From an uncultured archaeon (lineage in GTDB: Archaea > Halobacteriota > Methanosarcinia > Methanosarcinales > Methanoperedenaceae), in assembly GCA_902386085.1 (NCBI GenBank), contig CABMIA010000080.1, forward strand, positions 1-10,247: a DNA stretch of 10,247 nt, in the 5' to 3' direction. Positions 1 through 7,018 of the stretch are shown piece by piece. The position numbers were made by a program, and so were the translations under genes. Below the pieces are notes generated by a model. That model was not told where the DNA came from. It saw nothing but the letters and a program-made list of their open reading frames with translations, and did no database searches. Every line of letters begins with the position of its first letter. Positions within the stretch are counted from its first letter, which is position 1.

Positions 1-92
1 CCCATACCCGCCCCCCCGCCAATCTATTTTTGTATTTTCAGACCTCTTTCAACAAATTACGCTTCTGACTGGACGTCCGACTTGTTCGCTAC
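1..92 (-). pseudogene. Decayed TPR unit downstream of the ATPase-TPR gene stop
   Basis: Read on the minus strand in the frame of the upstream gene, this stretch continues its TPR array. After GNMG there are 18 codons and then GLKIQK-stop-IG, matching GN(I/M)x, 18 residues and ALKIHEKIG in the intact unit before it. The unit is interrupted by in-frame stops at 93-95 (TAG), 57-59 (TAA) and 24-26 (TAG), with no net frameshift. At DNA level 1-60 aligns without gaps to 121-180 at about 40 of 60 identical bases, and 21-40 is nearly identical to 141-160. It is therefore a relic of a longer array, cut by the window edge. A sequencing artefact is less likely because the differences are scattered substitutions, although the C-rich run at 8-20 is odd. 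Confidence 0.65.
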
Positions 93-360
93 CTAACTGC
101 CCATATTGCCATAATGATTGGCTATTCCTTCCCTATTGCCAATCTTTTCATGTATTTTCAATGCTTTTTCATAATATTCCAAGGATTTTTGGAAATCACC
201 CTGTATCTGGAATACAAACCATATATTGCCATATTGATTTGCTATTCCTGCCCTGTTTTGAAAATCTTCATATATTTTCAGCGCTTTTCCATAATATTCC
301 AGGGATTTTTGAAGGTCGCCCTGCTTCTGGAATACAATGCACATATTGCCAAAATCGCTG
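1..360. repeat. 120-bp tandem repeats encoding TPR units
   Basis: Three consecutive 120-bp units (about 1-120, 121-240, 241-360) share words in exact register: ATATTGCC recurs ending at 110, 230 and 350, and TATTTTCA recurs ending at 40, 160 and 280. Each unit encodes 40 residues of the TPR tail on the minus strand. The two inner units are intact and the outermost (1-120) is degenerate. Such near-identical in-frame repeats can expand or contract by recombination. Confidence 0.8.
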
Positions 361-1808
361 GCCATTCCTTCCCAGTTGTCAGTCTCTTCATGTATTTTTA
401 ATAGGTCTTTTAGATCATTCAGAGCATCATCAAATTTGCCAGCGGTTATATATCGCTTCACTTGTTCAGAAATTATTTTTTCTTTTTCACTGGTTACTGT
501 TATTGCACAGGAAATTATCGAAATACTTCTTGCAAAATTGTAAGATTCGGAAAAATTCCCTCTAGAATAATGCTGCTGATATTGTAAAGCATATGATGAG
601 ATTTTGTCTTTCAATTCTTCAAGGTCATACCATATTTTAAGGAAAGTAACTATATATTCAATTCGTCGCCTCAAGACACCCAAATATCTCATCTGATACC
701 ATATGACAAACAGCCTGTCAGAGATCTCATAAAAACTCTTTTTCTTTTTTGTTTCCCTGGATTCTTTGATTCGCAAAATGCTCAAATCTTTTAATCGTTT
801 GAACAGTGATGTTACCACCGTGGGCTTCCAGCCTGTAATTTTAGCAACATCTGTGGGTGAAGCCACCCCGTCAGATAACATTATAGTATCTATTATTTTT
901 TGCTGTTGGGGGGCCAGGTCATCCATTCTATGCTTGTAATAAGGGGTAAGGTTATCCAGGAGCTTATTAAATGTCTTTAGGACATCTAATAATGGCTTAT
1001 CCTCCAATATCTCATATAGCATTAAAATGAGTCTCGGATACCCCCCTGTCAGGTCTGTGATAGCCTTGATTTTATTCTTGTTCTCATCGAGTTTTATTTT
1101 ATTAGCAATTCCATCGAATTCTGCTCTTTTAAGAAGCAGTGTCTCAACTTCTTTATCATTGAGATTTTGAAGGTGAATTATCTTGAAAAATCTGAAAAAA
1201 GCTTTATCGTATAAGGCAATTTCTTCAAAAATAGAAGTTGAAGTACCAATAATCATCAAGAAGTTCTCAGTCATTAAAATTGATCTTAAATATTCCAGCT
1301 CCGTTTCTTCTGTGATTTTCTCTGCCAAGATCTTATCGATGTTGTCAATTAATAACAGAAATTGCTTATTTTCTTTTTGGGAAATATCCTTGAAAATAGA
1401 AACGATCTTGTCAAGAGACTCTTTATTCTTATTTTGTCCTATCTCCTGCAATTCTTTAATATATGTATTCTTATCGACTTTTTCCAATTGAGAAGAATGA
1501 AAAATAATTTTTAGTATATATTCAAAAAAATCAATAAGACCAAAAACGCCATATTGCTCTTCAGGAACATTAACAGTTGCCCATTTACTATTTAAGTGAT
1601 GTAAATCTGAGACTTTATTTTCAATTATTCGCAGCGTATGGGTTTTGCCTATGCCTCTTGCACCCAAAAGTATAATATGCTGGATACTTTTTTTCCCGGT
1701 GTTATCCTTTACTGTATCAAGCAGTTCAAGAAGGAGTTTATCTCTTGCTACGAAGGTATCATACAATTCTTTTTTATCCATTTGAGACGGGTTATACAGC
1801 ATTTCCAT
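93..1808 (-). CDS. STAND-like P-loop ATPase with winged helix and C-terminal TPR repeats
   Basis: A 571-residue protein, probably a cytoplasmic ATP-driven switch or scaffold. The domains in order are a P-loop ATPase of the archaeal ATPase/MNS type (Walker A GARGIGKT at 49-56, Walker B FLLLID ending at D155, sensor-like GTSTS near 188-192, GGYPRL at 255-260), a winged-helix region (about 298-370, ending in FYEISDRLFVIWYQMRY, the pattern usually following this ATPase class), a helical linker, and TPR units at about 480-519 and 520-559 with a fragment at 560-571. The GGTGAT Shine-Dalgarno at 1813-1818 lies 4 nt before the ATG at 1808, so I start there. ATGs at 1814 (overlapping the upstream stop) and 1802 are alternatives, and an in-frame ATG at 1853 would give 586 aa but overlaps the upstream gene more. 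It is translationally coupled to the upstream ATPase gene. The C-terminus looks prematurely ended. The biological role is unknown; defence or signalling is inference. Confidence 0.85.
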   Translation of the reverse strand: MEMLYNPSQMDKKELYDTFVARDKLLLELLDTVKDNTGKKSIQHIILLGARGIGKTHTLRIIENKVSDLHHLNSKWATVNVPEEQYGVFGLIDFFEYILKIIFHSSQLEKVDKNTYIKELQEIGQNKNKESLDKIVSIFKDISQKENKQFLLLIDNIDKILAEKITEETELEYLRSILMTENFLMIIGTSTSIFEEIALYDKAFFRFFKIIHLQNLNDKEVETLLLKRAEFDGIANKIKLDENKNKIKAITDLTGGYPRLILMLYEILEDKPLLDVLKTFNKLLDNLTPYYKHRMDDLAPQQQKIIDTIMLSDGVASPTDVAKITGWKPTVVTSLFKRLKDLSILRIKESRETKKKKSFYEISDRLFVIWYQMRYLGVLRRRIEYIVTFLKIWYDLEELKDKISSYALQYQQHYSRGNFSESYNFARSISIISCAITVTSEKEKIISEQVKRYITAGKFDDALNDLKDLLKIHEETDNWEGMASDFGNMCIVFQKQGDLQKSLEYYGKALKIYEDFQNRAGIANQYGNIWFVFQIQGDFQKSLEYYEKALKIHEKIGNREGIANHYGNMGS

Positions 1809-1818
1809 TTTCATCACC
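1809..1818 (-). promoter_or_regulatory. Shine-Dalgarno overlapping upstream stop codon (coupling site)
   Basis: Minus-strand GGTGAT (1813-1818) contains the TGA stop of the upstream ATPase gene (1814-1816) and precedes ATGs at 1808 and 1802. An ATG at 1814 overlaps the stop by one base. The arrangement argues that the two ATPases are translated from one mRNA with coupled initiation. Confidence 0.7.
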
Positions 1819-3085
1819 TGATTATTGAGGAAGGGTGCCAGCGCAGCCACCAATCAGATAAAATTTTCGATGAAAAGGAATAATATTTATTGTCAGCATC
1901 AAATTTGATATAAAAATCCATTTCCAGGTCATTCATCAACTCATCGAACTTCGAACTTTCATCTGATTTTGTAGCTAACGCAAAAATATTATAGAGTTCA
2001 TTTCTTGTGAGATTACCTGCTTTTGATAACTCAGTAATTATTACCTTGCCACCATTTTCATTAATCGTACCATATTCCTTAAGTCTATCTTCATAGTACT
2101 CAAAATAGAATCGACATGTAGGACCGAGTATACGTTCGTTATATATATTTTCAATTATTTGAGGCGTTAAATTTCCATGTTGATATCTTTTTGCTTCAGA
2201 AATTAAAAGTTGCATGAAATAAGGAACTGGTGAACCAATTAGATTTAGTATTTTGTCTATGATCTCATCTTTTACAGTTATTTGATGTGATTTGAATAAT
2301 TCTTTGATAAATTCTTTTGCAGTTTCCTCATCAAATGGTTCAATGAGAATCTTTCTAAAATCAATAAATACTTGGTGAAGGGAAAAGTATGTTAGTTCCC
2401 TTTTTACTATTGCTCCTTTCTCCAATAATAAATCAGGAATATTTCTATAAACAGTATATATATTTCTCGACCCCGCAATAATAAATCTTGTATTTGTGAT
2501 ATTTATCTCTAAACGTAACGCTCTAAACCATTCCAGAAATAATTTTGTCTCTTGATATTCCCCACTATCAATCATATGTTTTAATAAGGATGGGAACTCA
2601 TCGAGTAGAAACAGCATTTTTTCATCGCATTCTTTTGCGATTTTATCTAATTCTTTGATACACTTTACAGATTCTTCTTTCCAGTGCTTTTCTATTGATT
2701 CTCGAAGTCCAATTTTAATTTCGGATATATCAATTTCAGAAATATTATCCTTAATTTTGTTGATAATTTTTTCAGGTATTAGAGGAATAGAATGTACACA
2801 ATCTTTTATTCTCACCCTTAAATTTCTATTTTTCAGTATTTCTACCAACAATGTAGTAAAAAACTCATAAGGATCTTCTAATTTTTCGCAATCTATGAAT
2901 ATTACTTTGAAACCATATTTAGGTTCATCATACATTTTGCATAATATTCCTGATTTCCCAAATCTGCGAGGGCCGATCAAGAAGATATTATGTTCTTCCG
3001 CATCATCCCACATATTTTTAATCAGATTCACACGGTCATAGAAATTTTCATCCCTTGGAATAGGACCAACTATCTCTTTTATCAT
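1814..3085 (-). CDS. Archaeal P-loop ATPase with C-terminal winged-helix region
   Basis: A 423-residue soluble protein of the archaeal ATPase (MNS clade, STAND-related) group. Walker A is GPRRFGKS at 38-45. Walker B is MLFLLDE with D162 and E163. A sensor-1-like strand FIIAGSRN lies at 201-208, and an IGSPVPYF segment at 283-290 resembles the GxP sensor-2 region. From about 320 to 423 there is a winged-helix-like tail ending in YYSFSSKILSDWWLRW, a C-terminal signature often seen in this ATPase class. There is no signal peptide or membrane helix. The ATG at 3085 is preceded by GGAGG (minus strand, 3095-3099) with 9-nt spacing. It is the first gene of an operon with the TPR ATPase. Its very AT-rich codons, unlike those of the peptidase gene, suggest horizontal acquisition. 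The partner or target is not visible. Confidence 0.87.
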   Translation of the reverse strand: MIKEIVGPIPRDENFYDRVNLIKNMWDDAEEHNIFLIGPRRFGKSGILCKMYDEPKYGFKVIFIDCEKLEDPYEFFTTLLVEILKNRNLRVRIKDCVHSIPLIPEKIINKIKDNISEIDISEIKIGLRESIEKHWKEESVKCIKELDKIAKECDEKMLFLLDEFPSLLKHMIDSGEYQETKLFLEWFRALRLEINITNTRFIIAGSRNIYTVYRNIPDLLLEKGAIVKRELTYFSLHQVFIDFRKILIEPFDEETAKEFIKELFKSHQITVKDEIIDKILNLIGSPVPYFMQLLISEAKRYQHGNLTPQIIENIYNERILGPTCRFYFEYYEDRLKEYGTINENGGKVIITELSKAGNLTRNELYNIFALATKSDESSKFDELMNDLEMDFYIKFDADNKYYSFSSKILSDWWLRWHPSSIIR

Positions 3086-3113
3086 GCATTTATTCCTCCA
3101 TTAATTCATATTC

Positions 3114-3122
3114 ATTTTAAGT
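3114..3122 (-). promoter_or_regulatory. Possible TATA box for the ATPase operon
   Basis: The minus strand reads CACTTAAAATG here, which is TATA-like. A start 26 bp downstream would fall near 3092, inside the ribosome-binding site, so a TATA-like element farther upstream (AT-rich 3165-3195) may be the real one. The whole area overlaps the repeated motif, so a repressor bound there would block either promoter. Confidence 0.3.
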
Positions 3123-3164
3123 GTTATGCGACATTTGTGTTATGCAACATATTTGTCGCATAAC
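3121..3164. repeat. Triplicate GTTATGCRACA motif upstream of ATPase operon
   Basis: Copy 1 is GTGTTATGCGACAT at 3121-3134. Copy 2 is GTGTTATGCAACAT at 3137-3150 (13 of 14 identical, pitch 16 bp). Copy 3 is the inverted core TGTCGCATAAC at 3154-3164, an exact reverse complement of the copy 1 core. Each core is itself a weak dyad (TGTT...AACA). The array ends 36 bp before the start codon of the ATPase operon, where an operator would sit. Alternatively it could be recombinase-binding repeats at the end of a mobile segment, since it lies close to the composition break. Confidence 0.75.
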
Positions 3165-3276
3165 TAATAAGTTTTTCGGTAATTAAAATTAAAGTGATGG
3201 TAATCTAGAAAAATTGCATCGTTTATTTCTTTTTTGTTAAAAATGGGTAAACGTAACTGCAATTCATCATAACCCC

Positions 3277-3291
3277 ATATTTAAAAAATAT
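3277..3291. promoter_or_regulatory. Strong palindromic TATA-like element
   Basis: ATATTTAAAAAATAT is a perfect dyad (ATATTT/AAATAT around AAA) and reads as a TATA box on either strand. On the plus strand transcription would begin near 3310, at the upstream edge of the GC-richer block. That start is 250 bp before the peptidase gene, too far for a simple mRNA leader, so it may drive a separate RNA. Confidence 0.4.
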
Positions 3292-3292
3292 T

Positions 3293-3500
3293 GTATCCCA
3301 GAGAAACTACACGAATTGAAACGCTCTGCCTGAACTTATTCTTCGAGTGCTGCGCTGCCGATATAGGGCATTCAGGTCTCATTGACTTGGCTTCCGGTTT
3401 CAATCCCGTACATTCAGACCAGGGTAAATTACCAGAATATCCCAATCATTGGAACCCCTCTTTACGCTTAAATTTCCTTCAGGCTCCAAAGCGTAATCAT
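3293..3500 (+). other. GC-richer gene-free block; possible structured RNA or element remnant
   Basis: GC rises from about 20% (3181-3240) to about 50% (3301-3360) and 47% (3361-3420), then falls again, although no convincing gene is present. A frame is open from a TTG at 3291 into the peptidase gene, but the peptide looks like nothing I recognise and ends where a clear signal peptide begins. Structures seen are a hairpin TTACGCTT/AAGCGTAA (3462-3469 with 3489-3496), the palindrome CCAATCATTGG (3442-3452), GGTCT/AGACC (3375-3379 with 3416-3420), and two opposed CRISPR-repeat-end-like octamers, ATTGAAAC (3315-3322) and GTTTCAAT (3397-3404). A non-coding RNA, a long 5' leader or a dead insertion element are all possible. 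Confidence 0.3.
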
Positions 3501-3509
3501 TATTTAATG
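3499..3509 (+). promoter_or_regulatory. Likely TATA box of the peptidase gene
   Basis: ATTATTTAATG sits about 63 bp before the ATG at 3567. Initiation about 26 bp downstream (near 3530) gives a leader of roughly 37 nt that contains the G-rich ribosome-binding site GGGGGTT at 3557-3563. Confidence 0.5.
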
Positions 3510-3566
3510 TTAAGACAAATTCATAATGTTAGCAGCAACACCAGAATAATGATAACGGGGGTTAAT

Positions 3567-6500
3567 ATGAAAATCTTGATATTGATCGCACTTCTCGTAA
3601 CCGGATTTCTCACATCCACCGCCGCAGCAGGCGAAAATCTTCCGCTGTACAATCTCTCGGTCTCATTCGATATTCCAAACAATCTTCTCGAAGGCAACTC
3701 AACGATCACCCTTCCGGAAAACGGGGAGATGAATATTTCTACGGGCAACCTTGAGATCATATCCGTAAAACTGAACGGGCTGCCTCTGGAGCCACGGATC
3801 AGAGACGGAGTATTCACGGTAAAGGGCAGAGGCACGCTTGAAATATTTTTTAAGGGCAAGTTCGGAGTAAATGGGAACGAAAATCCTGAAAATGCAGGTG
3901 TGGTCACGAACGATATTATCAGTGATGCAGGGATATCGCTGACAGGTGCATGGTATCCACGTACAGGGAACATGGCGTATTACAATCTGAAGGCGCTGCT
4001 TCCTGATGGTTTCAATGCGGTCTCAGAGGCAGATGAGATCACTCAGATCCATAAAGCACAGGGTATTGAGTATTCTTTCAACTTTCCGCATCCGCGAGAC
4101 GGAATAAACCTTGCCGCAGGCAAATACTCGGTACTGAAAGAAACCTTCCGCGGTATAGACATTTACGTATATTTTTTCCCTGAAGACATCACACATGACA
4201 TTATCGGATATTTTGGAGATATATCCCGCGCAGAAACCTACGCAAATTACACGAAAAAATACCTGGCGATGTATGAAAAACTTATCGGCCCTTACCCGTA
4301 CAGGCGGTTTTCTGTCGTGGAAAATGTTCTCCCTACAGGGTATTCAATGCCCACATTCACACTCCTTGGCGGGGATGTGATGCGTCTTCCTTTCATTGTC
4401 GAAACGTCACTGGGCCATGAGATCCTGCACCAGTGGTTCGGGAACTATGTTTACGATGACCTTGAAAAGGGAAACTGGATAGAAGGACTTACCACTTACC
4501 AGTCCGATTATCTTTATCAAAAGCAAAAAGGCGAGGGTGAGCAGTACAGGAAGAAGCTTCTCGTGGACTACCAGAGCTATGTGAAGCCTGATAAAGAGAC
4601 ACAACTCGCGGATTTCTTTGAAAGGACGGATTTCGCATCTGCGGCTATCGGCTACGGGAAAGGGATGATGTTGTTCCATATGCTGGACAATGAGATAGGA
4701 GATGATGCTTTCAACAGGGGATTGAACTGGCTCATCAAAGAGCGGGCGTTCCGGGAGGCGACATGGGACGATGTCAGGATGGCTTTTGAAAATGCCTCAG
4801 GCAGGAACCTGACATGGTTTTTTGACCAGTGGCTTTACCGCAAAGGGGAAATCTCACTCGAAATACAAGACCCGCGAGTGACTGTCTTAAATGGCATCCC
4901 GACAACATCTTTCAAGGTCATCCAGAATGGCGGTAATTATGAATTTAATCTATTACTCCAAATAAATACAGATAAAGGCGAGATAACAAAGATACTGAAA
5001 ATGAAGAACGAAAATGAGACATTCGAGATTTCCACGAACGGAACCCCACATGAACTGATTTTTGATGGCGGCTACGACCTGATGCGCCAGCTTCCGGAAA
5101 AAGAATACCCGCCCGTGATCGCAGGACTCCTGGGAGACGAACAGAAGCTTGTGGTTATCCCGGAAAAAGACAGGGAAAAATACGAGGGCCTGATCAATGT
5201 TTTCCAAAGTGAAGGTTTTATTCCAAAACAGGAAAAGGAAATAAGCGATGAGAATTTGACGGCATCATCAGTTCTCGTGCCGGGTAATGATAGTCCTGTC
5301 ATAAAAAGACTCTTCGGCACATGGAGAAGCCCGGGGCCGGGATTTAGCCTCACGGTAAGGAAAAATCCCCTGAATGCATCAAAGGTTGTAGCTATTGCCG
5401 AAGGCGACTCAAAGAAGGAGGTTGACCTTGCAACAGGAAAGATCTTCCACTACGGGCAGTATTCCTACCTGAGATTTGAAAAAGGGACAAATGTTGAGAA
5501 AAGAACAGATGAAACCGAACACGGGATAAGGGTAGGTTTATACGAACCAGTGCTTGGGATCCAGCCAAGGACAACAATTAATCTCGATGAGATCGTTCGC
5601 AATATTTCCAATAAGACTATCATCTATATCGGGGAAACACACACCAGTTACGAAGACCACAAGGTGCAGCTTGCGGTCATTATGGGTCTATATGAGAAGG
5701 GCGGGAAATTCGCAATAGGCATGGAGATGTTCCAGAAGCCGTTCCAGAAGGCCCTTGATGATTATATCGCAGGGAACATAACCGAAAGGGAATTGCTGAA
5801 AAAATCCCAGTATTTCAGAAGATGGGGTTATGATTATAATCTTTACAGGGAAATTATTGAATTTGCAAAAGCAAAGAACATTCCTTTAGTGGCGCTAAAT
5901 TTACGGTCAGAGATCATTGATAATGTCACGAAGGGCGGCCTTGATATCCTGACTCCTGAGCAAAAAAAGGAAATCCCCGAAGATATGGATATGTCGGATG
6001 AGAATTACAGGAAAAGCCTTGAAGATATTTTCGGCCAGCATGGCAATCCCGGTTCTAATAACTTTAACTATTTTTACCAATCCCAGATACTCTGGGATGA
6101 AACCATGGCTCACTCTGTTGATGATTTCCTGAAACACAACCCTGATTACCACATTGTGGTGCTTGCAGGTTCAGGACATATCATGTACGGCTCAGGTATC
6201 CCGAAACGGGCTTACAGGCTCAATGCCAGGGATTATGCAACATTGATACAGAATCCTGACAGCATTGAAGAAGATGCCGGGAGCTTTGTGCTTTTCCCGA
6301 AGCCGGTATCTCTGCTTCCTGTTCCCAGGCTCGGGATTACGCTTAATGAAACAGGCGGCAGGGTTAAAATAGAAAATGTCGAAGATGGAGGCGCCGGGGA
6401 CAGGGCAGGACTTAAAGAAGGTGATATCCTTCTATCCATTGATAACTGGAAGATCGAAGCGATAGATGATATCAGGATTTCCATGTTTGATAAAAAAGAA

Positions 6501-6578
6501 GGAAATATTATAAAAATTAATATATTGAGAAAGAGTCCGGCTGGCGATCAAGAGCTAGAAATTAATGCAACTCTTTGA
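3567..6578 (+). CDS. Exported M1-type metallopeptidase - ChaN-like - PDZ fusion protein
   Basis: A 1003-residue exported protein. I chose the ATG at 3567 because it opens a clear signal peptide (KILILIALLVTGFL, then an AAA/GE cleavage site near residue 22) after a G-rich ribosome-binding site; the frame is open upstream to 3291. Domain 1 (about 25-500) is an M1 gluzincin metallopeptidase with HEILHQW (zinc ligands H284, H288), third ligand E306 in NWIEGLTTY, and probable catalytic Tyr363 in GYGKG. The exopeptidase GxMEN motif is replaced by TGYSMPTFT (about 257-265). Domain 2 (about 668-900) is ChaN/Cofac_haem_bdg-like (Tiki superfamily), with IGETHTSYEDH at 688-698, GMEMF at 718-722 and AGSGH ending at H871. 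Domain 3 (about 918-1003) is PDZ, beginning RLGITL with RAGLKEGDILLSID. Many NxS/T sequons fit an extracellular glycoprotein. There is no C-terminal anchor. It may process surface peptides while the ChaN part binds haem or acts as a second hydrolase (inferred). Confidence 0.88.
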   Translation: MKILILIALLVTGFLTSTAAAGENLPLYNLSVSFDIPNNLLEGNSTITLPENGEMNISTGNLEIISVKLNGLPLEPRIRDGVFTVKGRGTLEIFFKGKFGVNGNENPENAGVVTNDIISDAGISLTGAWYPRTGNMAYYNLKALLPDGFNAVSEADEITQIHKAQGIEYSFNFPHPRDGINLAAGKYSVLKETFRGIDIYVYFFPEDITHDIIGYFGDISRAETYANYTKKYLAMYEKLIGPYPYRRFSVVENVLPTGYSMPTFTLLGGDVMRLPFIVETSLGHEILHQWFGNYVYDDLEKGNWIEGLTTYQSDYLYQKQKGEGEQYRKKLLVDYQSYVKPDKETQLADFFERTDFASAAIGYGKGMMLFHMLDNEIGDDAFNRGLNWLIKERAFREATWDDVRMAFENASGRNLTWFFDQWLYRKGEISLEIQDPRVTVLNGIPTTSFKVIQNGGNYEFNLLLQINTDKGEITKILKMKNENETFEISTNGTPHELIFDGGYDLMRQLPEKEYPPVIAGLLGDEQKLVVIPEKDREKYEGLINVFQSEGFIPKQEKEISDENLTASSVLVPGNDSPVIKRLFGTWRSPGPGFSLTVRKNPLNASKVVAIAEGDSKKEVDLATGKIFHYGQYSYLRFEKGTNVEKRTDETEHGIRVGLYEPVLGIQPRTTINLDEIVRNISNKTIIYIGETHTSYEDHKVQLAVIMGLYEKGGKFAIGMEMFQKPFQKALDDYIAGNITERELLKKSQYFRRWGYDYNLYREIIEFAKAKNIPLVALNLRSEIIDNVTKGGLDILTPEQKKEIPEDMDMSDENYRKSLEDIFGQHGNPGSNNFNYFYQSQILWDETMAHSVDDFLKHNPDYHIVVLAGSGHIMYGSGIPKRAYRLNARDYATLIQNPDSIEEDAGSFVLFPKPVSLLPVPRLGITLNETGGRVKIENVEDGGAGDRAGLKEGDILLSIDNWKIEAIDDIRISMFDKKEGNIIKINILRKSPAGDQELEINATL

Positions 6579-6621
6579 TCTGACCAAAATCCGGCAAAAC
6601 ACTTTCAGCTTAAGTATCGCT

Positions 6622-6993
6622 TTACTTGAGACCCGGGCTGCATACCCTGGCATCAGGTTGGGACATTCTTTTCCATAATCTTACTATCTGGTCGTTGCAT
6701 TCTTCCATACTAAGGTTGACCGATAGCATACCTTTACGAAAACTCACTTTAACTTCATGGATCGCACAGCGGTAATATTTTTCTTCGTTTCCTGAAAGAT
6801 GTATGATTGTCTTAACATGTTTCACCAGCCCGGTGTCTTCCAGGAGCTTGAGCTTCCTGTACACTGTCGCAAGCGGTATGCCAAGTTCATGGCATAACTG
6901 GAAGGCAGAGCATTCCATAGTGGAGGTCAGAGAGAGTATCCCCCTGCAATATTTGTTCCCAAGCAGTTCGATAAACAATTCTTCTTTTTTCAT
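6622..6993 (-). CDS. Winged-helix (ArsR/MarR-like) transcriptional regulator
   Basis: A 123-residue DNA-binding protein. Residues about 20-75 form a winged helix: MECSAFQLCHELGIPLATV and YRKLKLLEDTGLV give the helix-turn-helix, followed by a wing (HVKTIIHLSGNEEKYYRC). This is the layout of archaeal ArsR-type repressors. The remaining C-terminus (about 78-123, rich in charged and hydrophobic residues, WKRM) is probably a dimerisation helix. The start at 6993 is preceded by GGATGAT with 4-nt spacing; an in-frame ATG at 7002 is the alternative. Four cysteines (C16, C27, C33, C75) are present, but no clear metal-binding pattern, so the effector is unknown. It converges on the peptidase gene with a 43-bp gap. 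Its own promoter has dyads over the TATA box, which suggests autoregulation. Confidence 0.8.
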   Translation of the reverse strand: MKKEELFIELLGNKYCRGILSLTSTMECSAFQLCHELGIPLATVYRKLKLLEDTGLVKHVKTIIHLSGNEEKYYRCAIHEVKVSFRKGMLSVNLSMEECNDQIVRLWKRMSQPDARVCSPGLK

Positions 6994-7018
6994 TTTTATC
7001 ATCCCTTAAACTTTTCAT

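Noticed and set aside
3300..3420. A CRISPR array suggested by ATTGAAAC and GTTTCAAT.
   Set aside because: No repeat of 20 bp or more occurs twice and the two octamers face opposite ways.
3291..3430. On the minus strand a frame reads EAKSMRPECPISAAQHSKNK, which recalled the tail of a transposase.
   Set aside because: There is no catalytic motif or zinc knuckle and I cannot match it to a family; kept only as a possible element remnant.
3291..3566. The peptidase frame is open from a TTG at 3291, which would add 92 residues to its N-terminus.
   Set aside because: A clear signal peptide begins at the ATG at 3567 with a G-rich ribosome-binding site before it; a secreted protein would not carry 92 non-hydrophobic residues ahead of that signal.
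6233..6243. TTATGCAACAT, identical to part of the 3121-3164 motif, occurs inside the peptidase gene.
   Set aside because: It lies in coding sequence (codons for YAT) as a single copy, so chance is the simplest explanation.
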